NCBI GenBank assembly: GCA_947177185.1
Contig: CAMWTJ010000001.1
Location: forward strand, 1-64,000
DNA length: 64,000 bases
Direction: 5' to 3'
DNA from: an uncultured Porphyromonadaceae bacterium
GTDB taxonomy: Bacteria; Bacteroidota; Bacteroidia; Bacteroidales; Muribaculaceae
The translations under genes and the position numbers were made by a program. The notes under the pieces were generated by a model that made no database searches, had not been told where the DNA came from, and worked only from the letters and a program-made list of their open reading frames with translations. Positions 46,106 to 55,721 of the stretch are shown piece after piece; the first letter of the stretch is position 1; each line of letters opens with the position of its first letter.

Positions 46106-47470
46106 ATGATGAAAAGAGCAATCATACTGCTGGCGTGGGCGGCATGTGCCGTGGCGTCGGTGCGCGCACAGGGTGCGCTGGGCTTCGACGGCGAGGAGTC
46201 GGCGGCAGTGGGCATATATATAAAAGACCTGCACTCGGGGCAGATGGTGGCCGAGCACAACGCGTCGATGGCGCTGACGCCGGCGTCGACGATGAAGGCT
46301 CTGACCACGGCCACGGCGCTGACGGTGGTGGGCGACAAATACAGTTTTGTGACGCATGTGGAGCTGCGCGGCACGCGCCAGGGCGCGACGTGGCGCGGCG
46401 ACCTTGTGGTGAAAGGCTGCGCCGACCCTACGCTGGAGAGTGAGTATTTCGACCGCAACACGGGCTTCTGCGACAGCATAATATCGAAGCTGAAACACAT
46501 GGGCATAAGCCGTGTGGAGGGCCGCGTGCGGGCCGTGGGCTCGCTGGCCGACGCGGGTGTGATACCGCAGTGGGAGGTGGAGGATGTGGCGTGGAGCTAC
46601 GGCGCGGCGCTGCATGGCGTGAACTGGCGCGACAATGTGTTCAGGCTGTGGCCTGCCACCAAGGAAATGAAGCCCAAGGTGCCCGGCCTGAAGATAGAGG
46701 TGCGCAAGGACCCCGACGGTACCGAGCTGCGCCGCGGCGCGTGGTCCGACGGGCTGCTGGTGCGCGGCCGCAATGTGGCCAACAAGAAATGGTGCGTGAC
46801 CAGCACCATGCCTGACCCTGCGCGTGTGCTTGAGGCCGAGCTTGCGTCGCGCATGCGCGACGCCGACATACAGGTGGGCGGAAAGAAGCTGAGCCCCGAG
46901 CCCCGCGAGGCCACTGAGCTGTATGCGCACCGCTCGCCGGTGTCGGGACGCATATTCCGCAGCCTGATGGTGCGCAGCGACAATATGATGGCCGAAGGCA
47001 TGCTGCGCGTGATAAAGCCCGGTGGAAGCCGCAAGGACGCCATACGGCGCGAGAAAGAGCTGTGGGCGGAGCGCGGGATAAGCCTGGAGTACAGCGGCAT
47101 CATAGACGGCAGCGGCCTGGCCCGTAGCAACCGTCTGTCGGCGCGCACGCTGGGCGCGGTGCTGGAGTGGATGGCCCGCGGGGAACACTGCGAGGCGTAT
47201 GCGAGCTATTTCCCGCGTGCGGGCAAAGACGGCACGCTGAAGAATTTCATGGCCAAGACGTCGCTGAACGGGCAGCTGGCGCTGAAGACCGGCAGCGTGA
47301 GCGCCGTGCAGTGCTATGCCGGCTACAAGCTGGACGAGGAAGGCCGTCCGACGCATGTGGTGGTGGTCATGGTGAACGGATTTTACTGCCCGCGCGCCCG
47401 ACTGAGAGAGGCCATCACAGACTATCTGTTGAATATTTTTGAAGAAAAATCTGCCGATGATGAACAATAA
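46106..47470 (+). CDS. dacB: D-alanyl-D-alanine carboxypeptidase/endopeptidase (PBP4 type)
   Basis: Periplasmic peptidase S13 enzyme of 454 residues that trims or opens peptidoglycan cross-links. The signal peptide ends near SVRAQG. The three penicillin-binding motifs are STMK (61-64), SDN in MVRSDNMMAEG, and KTG in LALKTGSV. The family's domain insertion lies between the first two. An adjacent ATG at 46109 is an equally possible start. It overlaps the next gene by 14 bases. Confidence 0.94.
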   Translation: MMKRAIILLAWAACAVASVRAQGALGFDGEESAAVGIYIKDLHSGQMVAEHNASMALTPASTMKALTTATALTVVGDKYSFVTHVELRGTRQGATWRGDLVVKGCADPTLESEYFDRNTGFCDSIISKLKHMGISRVEGRVRAVGSLADAGVIPQWEVEDVAWSYGAALHGVNWRDNVFRLWPATKEMKPKVPGLKIEVRKDPDGTELRRGAWSDGLLVRGRNVANKKWCVTSTMPDPARVLEAELASRMRDADIQVGGKKLSPEPREATELYAHRSPVSGRIFRSLMVRSDNMMAEGMLRVIKPGGSRKDAIRREKELWAERGISLEYSGIIDGSGLARSNRLSARTLGAVLEWMARGEHCEAYASYFPRAGKDGTLKNFMAKTSLNGQLALKTGSVSAVQCYAGYKLDEEGRPTHVVVVMVNGFYCPRARLREAITDYLLNIFEEKSADDEQ

Positions 47471-48209
47471 CAACGATATGGACCGCCGCCGCGGACTGCT
47501 GTGCGGACTGCTGGCATCGGGCCTCCGGCTGGAGGGCCTGATACGCGTGGCGCTGGAGCGCCCCGCGACGGCCGACGAGATAGCCCCGCAGATAAGCGAG
47601 GAATTTGCTCTGTACAGTGAGATTTTCCGTCAGGCCTGGGCGGCGCCTGAGGCCGCGTGCGGCAGCAGCGAGGAGTCTGAAACGGCGCCTGAGGCTGTGT
47701 GTGCCGCAGAGGCTGCGGAGGCTTTGGAGCCGGCGGCCGAAGAAATCCGAGATGAAGAAACCTGCCCGGAGGAAACCGCCGAAGGAGAGGCATCCGAGGC
47801 CCCTGAGGCTGTAGAAGCTGTAGAAGAACCTGTGGCCGAGAGTGTTGCAGAGCCTGCTGCTGAATCGGTGTGTGAGGCGCTGCCTGAGGAGGAAAACGTG
47901 GTGGTGGTGGAGTCGCGTTGCGAAGAGCGCGTGGCGCCGCGTCCGCTGGCTGACTCGCTGAAGGTGGACGAGCTCCTTGCGCGCAAGGAGTCGGCCGACC
48001 TGCGCCGTGCGTTTACGCTGAACGACAAGTTCCGCTTCCGCCGCACGCTGTTCGGCGGCAGCGACGAGCGCTTCGGCGAGGTGCTGGACCGCCTGGAGGC
48101 ACTGGGCAGCTATGCCGAGGCCGAGGGCTATCTGTGCGGTGTGCTCGATACTGAGCCCGAGGAGTACGAAGATTTCATGACCATAATCAAAGCGCACTAT
48201 CAGTCGTGA
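47457..48209 (+). CDS. Acidic-linker protein of unknown function
   Basis: Predicted 250-residue cytosolic protein. The N-terminal part (about 1-60) contains RRRGLLCGLLASGLRLEGLI. A long Ala/Glu/Val low-complexity linker (about 60-155) follows. The C-terminal domain (about 170-250) has DLRRAFTLNDKFRFRRTLFGG, EALGSYAEAEGYL and FMTIIKAHY, a pattern recurring in Bacteroidales proteins of unknown function. Possible starts are the ATGs at 47457, 47460 and 47478. It overlaps dacB at its start, and rsmI starts inside its stop (GTGA). Confidence 0.75.
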   Translation: MMNNNNDMDRRRGLLCGLLASGLRLEGLIRVALERPATADEIAPQISEEFALYSEIFRQAWAAPEAACGSSEESETAPEAVCAAEAAEALEPAAEEIRDEETCPEETAEGEASEAPEAVEAVEEPVAESVAEPAAESVCEALPEEENVVVVESRCEERVAPRPLADSLKVDELLARKESADLRRAFTLNDKFRFRRTLFGGSDERFGEVLDRLEALGSYAEAEGYLCGVLDTEPEEYEDFMTIIKAHYQS

Positions 48210-48940
48210 GCGGCACTCTGTACATAGTGCCCACGCCTGTGGGCAATCTCGGCGACATGTCGCCGCGCGCCGTGGAGGTGCTGAAAGGGGTGTCGCTGGT
48301 GCTGGCCGAGGACACGCGCACGTCGGCAGTGCTGATGCGGCATTTCGGCATAGACACTCCTATGGCGAGCCACCACAAGTTCAACGAGCACGAGAGCCTC
48401 GACCCGGTGGTGGGGCGCCTGGAGGCCGGCGAGGATGTGGCCCTTGTGAGCGATGCCGGCACGCCCGGCATAAGCGATCCTGGCTTCATGCTGTCGCGCG
48501 AGTGCCGGCGCAGAGGAGTGCGCGTGGTGACTCTGCCGGGGCCCACGGCGTTTGTGCCGGCGCTGGTCAACAGCGGCCTGCCGTGCGACCGCTTCGTGTT
48601 CGAGGGCTTTCTTCCGCCCAAAAAAGGGCGCGCCACGCGTCTGGCCGAACTTGCTGAGGACGAGCGCACGTTTGTGCTGTACGAGTCGCCGCTGCGTCTG
48701 GCGCGCACGCTGTCGGAACTGGCAGCCGCGTGCGGCGACGACCGTCCGGCGTCGGTGTCGCGCGAGATATCGAAACTGCACGACACGACGCACCGCGACA
48801 CGCTGGGCGGGCTGCGTGATTATTTCGCCGCGAACCAAGCGAGGGGAGAGATTGTTATCATTATAGGCGGAAAAGTCCGGGAGCGGGCAAAGGCGCACAG
48901 GAACAAATACCGCGACGCCGATTCCGGCGACGAAATCTGA
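48206..48940 (+). CDS. rsmI: 16S rRNA (cytidine(1402)-2'-O)-methyltransferase
   Basis: SAM-dependent methyltransferase of 244 residues that modifies C1402 in the decoding centre. It begins GTLYIVPTPVGNLGDMSPRAVEVLK and has VLAEDTRTSAVLMRHF, the SAM-site SDAGTPGISDPG, and LPGPTAFVPALVNSGLP. The start is GTG, overlapping the upstream stop by four bases. The length is close to short RsmI forms, which lack the longer C-terminal extension. Confidence 0.95.
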   Translation: MSGTLYIVPTPVGNLGDMSPRAVEVLKGVSLVLAEDTRTSAVLMRHFGIDTPMASHHKFNEHESLDPVVGRLEAGEDVALVSDAGTPGISDPGFMLSRECRRRGVRVVTLPGPTAFVPALVNSGLPCDRFVFEGFLPPKKGRATRLAELAEDERTFVLYESPLRLARTLSELAAACGDDRPASVSREISKLHDTTHRDTLGGLRDYFAANQARGEIVIIIGGKVRERAKAHRNKYRDADSGDEI

Positions 48941-49004
48941 AAAAACATATTCCCAAACATTCATCATCCACGAAACAACTATTTATCCCTTATAACCACT
49001 TCTT

Positions 49005-49874
49005 ATGAGAAAGACAATTTTAGCCGGACTGGGCATAGCCCTCCTTCTCGGAGCATGTGCAAAGGAAGATCAATCCGAACAGGAACACAAACAGGCCATA
49101 GCCGACGCCTCGAAAGTGGAGCTGCAGAACGCTGTAGCCGACCGCGACCAGCTCTTTCTGCTCGTAAACGAGATATCGCAGGGCATGGACCAGATCAAGG
49201 CCCTTGAGAATATCCTGACCGTTAACGCTTCGTCCAACGGCGAAACCGCCAGCCAGCGCGAGCGCATACAGGCCGACATAGCGGCCATACAGAAGGCTCT
49301 GCAGGAGCGCCGCGAGAAGCTGGCCGAGCTCGAAAAGAAGCTCAACAGCTCGACGCTGACCAACAACAACCTGCGCAACACGATAGCCACGCTGCGCGGT
49401 CAGATAGACTCGCAGAGCACGGAAATCGAAACCCTGAAGAGCAGCCTGAACGAAGCCACCGCCCGCATAGGCGAGCTCAACACGGCCGTGGACTCGCTGA
49501 ACACGGAGGTGAGCACCGTGACGGCGCAGAAGGACGAGGCCGAGCAGCAGAGCGTGGACCTCGCCAACGAGCTTAACACGTGCTACTACGCCGTGGGCAG
49601 CAAAAAAGAACTCAAAGAGCGCGAAATCATAGAAACGGGCTTCCTGCGCAAGACCAAAATCATGGAAGGCGATTTCGACCGCAACTTCTTCACCACGGCC
49701 GACAAACGCACCCTCACCACGATAGCGCTGCACAGCGACAAAGCCAAGGTGCTGACCAACCAGCCCGAGGGTTCGTATGTGGTGGAAGACCAGAACGGTC
49801 AGAAGGTGCTCCGCATCACGAATCCCGCATCGTTCTGGAGCCTGAGCAACTATCTGGTGATTCAGGTGGACTGA
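49005..49874 (+). CDS. Coiled-coil lipoprotein of unknown function
   Basis: Exported lipoprotein of 289 residues. The signal peptide ends in LLLGAC (Cys18). Residues about 35-195 form a long coiled coil rich in Glu, Gln, Ala and Leu, with repeats like IQKALQERREKLAELEKKL. The C-terminal domain (about 196-289) is globular, with SKKELKEREIIETGFLRKTKIM and a strand-rich end. It probably sits in the periplasm anchored to a membrane and resembles conserved Bacteroidales lipoproteins without known role. It has its own terminator; no -7 box was found in the 64-base upstream gap. Confidence 0.85.
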   Translation: MRKTILAGLGIALLLGACAKEDQSEQEHKQAIADASKVELQNAVADRDQLFLLVNEISQGMDQIKALENILTVNASSNGETASQRERIQADIAAIQKALQERREKLAELEKKLNSSTLTNNNLRNTIATLRGQIDSQSTEIETLKSSLNEATARIGELNTAVDSLNTEVSTVTAQKDEAEQQSVDLANELNTCYYAVGSKKELKEREIIETGFLRKTKIMEGDFDRNFFTTADKRTLTTIALHSDKAKVLTNQPEGSYVVEDQNGQKVLRITNPASFWSLSNYLVIQVD

Positions 49875-49897
49875 CAGGACACAGCATAGCTTACAGC

Positions 49898-49937
49898 GCG
49901 CGCCACATCCAATGCAGGGTGTGGCGCGCTTTTTTTT
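49898..49937 (+). terminator. Terminator after the coiled-coil lipoprotein
   Basis: A perfect 10-base stem (49898-49907 with 49920-49929) is followed by eight T. Confidence 0.92.
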
Positions 49938-49959
49938 AGCTGTATTCAAAAAAAATCCT

Positions 49960-49967
49960 TAAATTTG
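49960..49967 (+). promoter_or_regulatory. -7 promoter box for glnS
   Basis: TAAATTTG matches TAnnTTTG and ends 36 bases before the glnS ATG at 50004. Confidence 0.7.
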
Positions 49968-50003
49968 CACATTAAAACAACAAAACCAATACAGAATCGT
50001 CAT

Positions 50004-51710
50004 ATGGCAGAGAATACAGAAGCCGAAATCGGCAAAAAAGAGCAAATGAACTTTGTGGAACAGATTGTGTTCGACGATCTTCAGGCAGGCAAGAACGGAG
50101 GCCGACTCAACACCCGTTTCCCGCCGGAGCCCAACGGCTATCTGCACATCGGCCATGCGAAGGCCATCTGTATGGACTTCGGTGTGGCGGAGCGCTTCGG
50201 CGGCACTTGCAACCTGCGTTTCGACGACACCAACCCCGTGAAGGAAGACGTGGAATATGTGGACAGCATCCGCGAGGATATCCACTGGCTCGGCTTCGAC
50301 TGGGGCGAGCGCGAGTATTATGCGTCGGACTATTTTCCCCGTCTTTTCGACCTGGCCGTGCGCCTGATAAAAGAAGGCAAAGCCTATGTGGACGACCAGA
50401 CGAGCGAACAGATAGCCGCACAGAAGGGCTCGCCGACGGTGCCCGGCACGGAAAGCCCGTTCCGCAACCGCACCCCCGAGGAGAATCTTGACCTGTTCAT
50501 GCGCATGAACGCCGGCGAGTTCGACGAGGGTGCCCGCGTGCTCCGCGCCAAGATAGACATGGCGTCGCCCAACATGCATTTCCGCGACCCGATAATGTAT
50601 CGCATTATCAAGACTCCGCACCACCGCACGGGCACCACATGGAAGGTGTATCCGATGTATGATTTCGCCCACGGCCAGAGCGACTATTTCGAAGGCGTGA
50701 CGCACTCGATATGCACTCTGGAGTTTGAGGTGCACCGCCCGCTGTATGAGTATTTCGTGAAGGAACTGGCCGACGAGAGCTACTGCCCGCGTCAGATAGA
50801 GTTCAACCGCCTCAACCTCACGTACACCGTGATGAGCAAGCGCAAGCTGCTGCAGCTGGTGAAGGAAGGCCTCGTGGCCGGCTGGGACGACCCCCGCATG
50901 CCGACCATCAGCGGCATGCGCCGCCGCGGCTATACGCCCGAAAGCATCCGCAACTTCATAAACACCATAGGCTACACCAAGTATGAGGCCCTCAACAGCG
51001 TGAGCCTGCTCGAACATGCCGTGCGCGAGGACCTCAACAAAAAGGCCACACGCGTGATGGCAGTGCTCAATCCCGTGAAGCTCGTAATCACCAACTATCC
51101 CGAGGGACAGACCGAGATGGTGGAGATGGACAACAATCCCGAGCAGGAAGGCGCCGGCACGCACGCCATGCCTTTCAGCCGCGAGATATACATAGAGCGC
51201 GACGACTTCATGGAGAATCCTCCCAAGAAATTCTTCCGCCTCGCTCCCGGCAACGAGGTGCGTCTGAAGGGCGCCTACATCATAAAGTGCGAGGAAGCCG
51301 TGAAGGATGCCGACGGCAATATCACGGAAATACGCTGCACGTACGACGCCGACAGCCGCAGCGGCATGCCCGGCGCGGCCCGCAAGGTGAAGGGCACGCT
51401 GCACTGGGTGAGCGCGGCCCACGCCGTGGACGCCACGGTGCGTCTTTACGACCGTCTGTTCAACGTGGAGAACCCCGCCGCCGAAACCGAGCGCGACTTC
51501 CGCGAGATGCTCAACCCCGAATCGCTTAAAGTGGTGGAAGGTGTGAAAGTGGAGCCGTTCGTGGCCGAAAACGCGCAGCGCGGCACGAAATTCCAGTTCC
51601 AGCGCGTGGGATATTTCACTCCCGACTACGACAGCGCTCCCGGAGCACTTGTGTTCAACCGCACGATAGCCCTGAAAGACAGCTGGGAAAAGGAACAGAA
51701 AAAACAATAA
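50004..51710 (+). CDS. glnS: Glutamine--tRNA ligase
   Basis: Class I synthetase charging tRNA-Gln directly, 568 residues from the ATG at 50004. It has the signature PPEPNGYLHIGHAKAI (HIGH motif), the acceptor site DDTNP, the VMSKRKLL (KMSKS-like) loop, and a beta-barrel anticodon domain ending near RTIALKDSW. Direct GlnRS is found in only some bacterial groups and is usual in Bacteroidota. A TPR gene begins 13 bases downstream. Confidence 0.97.
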   Translation: MAENTEAEIGKKEQMNFVEQIVFDDLQAGKNGGRLNTRFPPEPNGYLHIGHAKAICMDFGVAERFGGTCNLRFDDTNPVKEDVEYVDSIREDIHWLGFDWGEREYYASDYFPRLFDLAVRLIKEGKAYVDDQTSEQIAAQKGSPTVPGTESPFRNRTPEENLDLFMRMNAGEFDEGARVLRAKIDMASPNMHFRDPIMYRIIKTPHHRTGTTWKVYPMYDFAHGQSDYFEGVTHSICTLEFEVHRPLYEYFVKELADESYCPRQIEFNRLNLTYTVMSKRKLLQLVKEGLVAGWDDPRMPTISGMRRRGYTPESIRNFINTIGYTKYEALNSVSLLEHAVREDLNKKATRVMAVLNPVKLVITNYPEGQTEMVEMDNNPEQEGAGTHAMPFSREIYIERDDFMENPPKKFFRLAPGNEVRLKGAYIIKCEEAVKDADGNITEIRCTYDADSRSGMPGAARKVKGTLHWVSAAHAVDATVRLYDRLFNVENPAAETERDFREMLNPESLKVVEGVKVEPFVAENAQRGTKFQFQRVGYFTPDYDSAPGALVFNRTIALKDSWEKEQKKQ

Positions 51711-51723
51711 CACATCGGCGCCA

Positions 51724-53181
51724 ATGATAGACGACGAGAACGACAGCCGGCGCAACGAGATAGTGGAGCGATTCCGCGAATCGCTCAAAAAGCCCGTGTC
51801 GGAGCGCTATTTCGACGAGGACGAGCTGGTGGATATATTTGATTTCGCCGGCGATATGTCCGACGACTATATAAAGATGGAGGTGCTGCTGTGCGGCGCG
51901 CGTCTTTACCCGGACAGCGCGCTGCTGAAAGAGCGGCGCGCCATCTTCTACTCGTTTCTCGGCGGCGAGGCTGTGTCGAACTATCTCGACGACAATGAGG
52001 CGGAGAACGCTCCGCTGTGGGAAATAATGCGTCTGCGCGCACGCGCGCCGCAGGGCAAGGACGCCGAGCGCGCGCTGAAATATCTGCTCGACGGAGTGGA
52101 GCGGCTCGACGACGAGGCTGTGATACAGCTTGTGGAGCTGGCGTCGCAGCTGGGTGTGTACGACTGGCTTGTGGCCAACGAGAAACTGCTGCGCGGCAAG
52201 GCCGAGTATGCGCCGATTCTGATATACGAGCTGGCCGTGGTGTCGGAACTCAACCATGAGTACGACAACGCCGTGCGCTATCTTGAGGAACTCACGGAGG
52301 CCGAGCCCTTCAATGCCTATTACTGGTACATGCTCGCGCAGGATTTCGAACTGCTCGACAAGCGCGACCGGGCCATGGCGGCTCTGGACTATTCGCTGGC
52401 CATAGACCCCGACGGCAAGGAGGCTTTGCAGATGCGCGCGCGCATGCTCCTGGGCGGCGAGGACACCGCCGAGGAGGGCGCGGAGATAGTGCGCAGGCTC
52501 GCCGAGAAGTATCCCGACGACCCGGAGGTGCAGCGTGTGTCGGCCTATGTGGCTTTTGCCACCGGCAATCTCGCCGAGAGCCGCGAGCGCATACGCAATT
52601 GTCTGGAACGCTTTCCGGGCGACCGTGCGGTGCTGTCGAACGCGCTCGCCACGGGCATAGGCGACATGGTCGACATTCTCGACCGCTTTTATGACTCCAC
52701 CGACGAGCGCGACGAGAACACCTGGCTCGACTGGGCCGAGGACCTGATGGAAATCGGCGCTTTGTCCGAGGCGAGGATGGTGATTGAAACGTATATGCGG
52801 AAGAGTGCGACGCCGCCGGAAGATTGGTCGGTGTATGTGGACGTGCTGTTTCAGCAGGGCGATTTCATGCGGCTGAACGAGCTGCTCGACGAACACGCCG
52901 GCGATGAGTATCCGATATACGACGGCTCGCCCTCGATGATGCTGATGTGCCTGATTGCGCGGCTGAAAGCCGGGCGTATAGCTGATGTGGCGAAGACGGT
53001 GGCCGACCTGCATGCCTATGGCTACGGCACGATAGCCACCACGTCCGACAGGCTGAGCTATATCTGTGCCGAGGCTGTGGTGCGCGAAATCGAGGCGAGG
53101 CTCAAGAGCAATAAGAACGCCGACTGGAGCGAATACGACCCGCTCGGTTTGTGGAGCGGACAGCGCGACAGGGAAGATTGA
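51724..53181 (+). CDS. Tetratricopeptide-repeat protein
   Basis: A 485-residue acidic protein with no signal peptide, built largely of TPR-like helical pairs. Recognisable repeats include HEYDNAVRYLEELTEAEPFNAYYWYMLAQ and DRAMAALDYSLAIDPDGKEALQMRARM. TPRs generally form scaffolds for protein contacts. Partner unknown. It lies between glnS and mltG with short gaps, so all three may be one transcript. Confidence 0.88.
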   Translation: MIDDENDSRRNEIVERFRESLKKPVSERYFDEDELVDIFDFAGDMSDDYIKMEVLLCGARLYPDSALLKERRAIFYSFLGGEAVSNYLDDNEAENAPLWEIMRLRARAPQGKDAERALKYLLDGVERLDDEAVIQLVELASQLGVYDWLVANEKLLRGKAEYAPILIYELAVVSELNHEYDNAVRYLEELTEAEPFNAYYWYMLAQDFELLDKRDRAMAALDYSLAIDPDGKEALQMRARMLLGGEDTAEEGAEIVRRLAEKYPDDPEVQRVSAYVAFATGNLAESRERIRNCLERFPGDRAVLSNALATGIGDMVDILDRFYDSTDERDENTWLDWAEDLMEIGALSEARMVIETYMRKSATPPEDWSVYVDVLFQQGDFMRLNELLDEHAGDEYPIYDGSPSMMLMCLIARLKAGRIADVAKTVADLHAYGYGTIATTSDRLSYICAEAVVREIEARLKSNKNADWSEYDPLGLWSGQRDRED

Positions 53182-53192
53182 AACAGGCAGTG

Positions 53193-54203
53193 ATGAAAAA
53201 GCGTACTATAGTCTTTGCGGCATTAATGGCGGCGGCAGCCGGCACTGTGGGCTGGGGCCTGTGGACGGCCACGGCAGCCTACGGGGGCGCCGCAACGCGG
53301 GTGAATATCCCCGCTGGGGCTACCGAGAGTGCAATAGCCGACAGCCTTTCGGCGCGGCTCGGCAGCGCGTATGCGTCGAAAGTGATGCGCATATGGTCGC
53401 TCGCCGGCGGGCAGCCCCGCACGGCACACGGCAGCTATCTCGTGGAGCCCGGCACAAAGGCTATGGACCTGGCGCGCCGTGTGCGCAACGGGCGTCAGAC
53501 CCCTGTGCGCTTTACCTTCAACAACATACGCACCCTGCGGCAGCTCGCCGAGCGGGCAGGGGAGGCGATGGAATTTTCGGCCGACGATTTCATGGCGGCG
53601 TGCGATTCCGTGCTTTCCGCGCGCGGGTATCGCTCGGTGGCTGAATATCCGGCGGCGTTTATCCCGGACAGCTACGAGTTCTACTGGACGGCGCCCGCCG
53701 TGCAGTTCGTGGGCAAGCTCGCCGATGCGCGCGACAGGTTCTGGAGCGACGAACGGCGTGCGGCGGCGGCCCGGCTCGGCCTCCGGCCGGTGGAGGTGGC
53801 CACCATAGCGTCCATAGCCGAAGAAGAAACGGCCGACAGGGACGAGCGCCCGACGGTGGCGCGCCTTTATATGAACCGCCTGCAGCGCGGCATGAAGCTG
53901 CAGGCCGATCCTACGGTCAAGTTCGCTGTGGGCGATTTCTCGCTGCGCCGCATCACGGGGCGCCACCTGGCGGTGTCGTCGGCCTACAACACGTATCAGC
54001 ACGAGGGTCTGCCGCCCGGCCCGATACGCATAGCCGACGCAGCCACGCTGCGGGCAGTGCTGTCAGCTCCGGCGCATGACTATCTGTATATGTGCGCAAA
54101 AGAGGATTTCAGCGGTAGGCATAATTTTGCCGTGGACGGCGCCACGCATATGGCCAACGCGCGCCGTTACCGCGCCGCACTCGACCGCCGCGGCATCAAA
54201 TAA
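53193..54203 (+). CDS. mltG: Endolytic transglycosylase MltG
   Basis: Inner-membrane enzyme of 336 residues that cuts nascent glycan strands and limits their length. An N-terminal membrane anchor (about 7-28) is followed by a LysM-like region and the YceG catalytic domain. Key segments are FIPDSYEFYWTAPA, the catalytic Glu in ASIAEEETADRDERPTVARLYMNRL, and the end YNTYQHEGLPPGPI. The start at 53193 gives MKKRT, and an upstream frame extension was rejected. It is convergent with a minus-strand TPR gene. Confidence 0.94.
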   Translation: MKKRTIVFAALMAAAAGTVGWGLWTATAAYGGAATRVNIPAGATESAIADSLSARLGSAYASKVMRIWSLAGGQPRTAHGSYLVEPGTKAMDLARRVRNGRQTPVRFTFNNIRTLRQLAERAGEAMEFSADDFMAACDSVLSARGYRSVAEYPAAFIPDSYEFYWTAPAVQFVGKLADARDRFWSDERRAAAARLGLRPVEVATIASIAEEETADRDERPTVARLYMNRLQRGMKLQADPTVKFAVGDFSLRRITGRHLAVSSAYNTYQHEGLPPGPIRIADAATLRAVLSAPAHDYLYMCAKEDFSGRHNFAVDGATHMANARRYRAALDRRGIK

Positions 54204-54226
54204 AACCCCATTTTCAAAACAATGTG

Positions 54227-55063
54227 TCAGCGCTCGAACAGGGCGTCCACCCGGGCTTTGTTGGCTCCGAGCTCGATGGCGCGTGCCGCGTCGGCGCGTG
54301 CGTCGTCGAGGCGGTATCTGTCGCGGTTGAGCCACGCGCGGTAGTAATACAGCTCGGGGTCGGGGCCGTAGCGCTTCAGGCCGCCCTCAATGACTTCGGC
54401 CGCGCGTGTGTATTCCTCGATGGCCAGCAGGCAGCCGGCGAGCCCGGCGTAGTATTCGGGCGAGGGGTCGTCCTGCAGGAGGCGGTCGAAATAGGGTATG
54501 GCGTCGCGGTCGCGTCCGCTCAGGGAGTAGAGCGCGCTCAGCGCAGCGGCGGTGTCTATGGCTTTGGGTTTTAGAGTCTTCAGTACGTTGAAGTCGGCTT
54601 CGGCGAGGTCGAGGCGGCCGCCGTAGAGGCTCATGGTGCCGCGGTAGTATCTCGCCGGGCAGTTGGCGGAATCAAGCTCCACGACGCGGCTGAAATCGTC
54701 GTAGGCCTCCACGTTGTGGCCCATCGAGAGGTGCAGTCGCCCGCGGTTGAGCAGCACGGTGACCATGGCCGGCGCTTTTTCGATGGCTCTGTCGAACACC
54801 TCGAGTGCGAGCGAGTCGCGTCCGTCGCGCCAGTATATCACTCCGAGGTTCGACAGCAGCAGCACGTTGCCCGGATTTTCTGGCTCCACGGCCATGGCTT
54901 CCACCAGTCGCGCGGCAGCTTCGTCGCGGCGGTCGTCGGCAAGCGCTTCTTCGGCCTGTCCGATAAGAAGATAGTAGGGGCGCGCCTCCAGCGAGTCGGA
55001 GCTTTCGCTGGCGTGTGCAAACAGAGCGGAGAGTATAAATACGGCTAAAAAGATACCTTTCAT
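54227..55063 (-). CDS. Exported TPR protein
   Basis: A 278-residue protein with a signal peptide (about 1-18, ending FAHASE), so it is periplasmic. Seven or so TPR-like repeats follow, e.g. NVLLLSNLGVIYWRDGRDSLALEVFDRAIEKAP and AIPYFDRLLQDDPSPEYYAGLAG. Partner and function are unknown. It is monocistronic, with a -7 box 7 bases before the ATG, and convergent with mltG after 23 bases. Confidence 0.87.
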   Translation of the reverse strand: MKGIFLAVFILSALFAHASESSDSLEARPYYLLIGQAEEALADDRRDEAAARLVEAMAVEPENPGNVLLLSNLGVIYWRDGRDSLALEVFDRAIEKAPAMVTVLLNRGRLHLSMGHNVEAYDDFSRVVELDSANCPARYYRGTMSLYGGRLDLAEADFNVLKTLKPKAIDTAAALSALYSLSGRDRDAIPYFDRLLQDDPSPEYYAGLAGCLLAIEEYTRAAEVIEGGLKRYGPDPELYYYRAWLNRDRYRLDDARADAARAIELGANKARVDALFER

Positions 55064-55070
55064 AACGGGG

Positions 55071-55078
55071 CAAAGGTA
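55071..55078 (-). promoter_or_regulatory. -7 promoter box for the exported TPR gene
   Basis: The minus strand reads TACCTTTG, matching TAnnTTTG, 7 bases before the ATG, giving a nearly leaderless mRNA. Confidence 0.65.
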
Positions 55079-55121
55079 GCAAACTTTGCAGAATTAATGC
55101 TATGGTTTCACATTTTTTTAT

Positions 55122-55129
55122 TAGTTTTG
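55122..55129 (+). promoter_or_regulatory. -7 promoter box for the flavin reductase operon
   Basis: TAGTTTTG matches TAnnTTTG and is followed after 5 bases by the ATG at 55135, so the transcript should start at the start codon. Confidence 0.65.
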
Positions 55130-55134
55130 CAAGT

Positions 55135-55710
55135 ATGAAAGTGAACTGGAAACCCGGCACAATGGTGTATCCGCTGCCCGCGGCCATAGCCACCTGCGGC
55201 ACTATGGAAGACTCGAACATGCTCACGGTGGCGTGGACGGGCACCATATGCACCAACCCTCCCATGCTTTATATAAGCGTGCGTCCCGAGCGTCACAGCT
55301 ACGATATGATACGCCGCACGATGGAATTCACGCTCAACCTGACCACGGCGTCGATGGCGCGAGCCACGGACCTGGCCGGCGTGCGCAGCGGCCGCGACGG
55401 CGACAAATGGCAGCTCACGGGGCTTACGCCCGCCCGCGGCAGCGCCAATGCGTGTCCGATAGTGGCCGAGTCGCCGGTGAGCATAGAGTGCCGCGTCAAG
55501 GAAATAATGCACCTCGGGAGCCACGACATGTTTGTGGCCGATGTGGTGAACGTGATAGCCGACGATGCCTATCTTGACCCCGAAACCGGGGCGTTCGACA
55601 TGGCGGCGTCCGGCATTATGGCCTATTGCCACGGAGGATATTACGCTCTCGGCGAGAAACTGGGCAAATTCGGGTTTTCAGTAGCTAAAAACAAAAACAA
55701 AACAAAATAA
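55135..55710 (+). CDS. Flavin reductase-like (flavoredoxin) protein
   Basis: FMN-binding split-barrel protein of 191 residues. It opens [21 protein letters not shown], and contains [32 protein letters not shown], a pattern of flavin reductase/flavoredoxin proteins that pass electrons between NAD(P)H or ferredoxin and flavin. No partner enzyme is recognisable. The ATG at 55135 fits the family N-terminus. glyA follows after 11 bases. Confidence 0.92.
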   Translation: MKVNWKPGTMVYPLPAAIATCGTMEDSNMLTVAWTGTICTNPPMLYISVRPERHSYDMIRRTMEFTLNLTTASMARATDLAGVRSGRDGDKWQLTGLTPARGSANACPIVAESPVSIECRVKEIMHLGSHDMFVADVVNVIADDAYLDPETGAFDMAASGIMAYCHGGYYALGEKLGKFGFSVAKNKNKTK

Positions 55711-55721
55711 ACAGCCACGAC

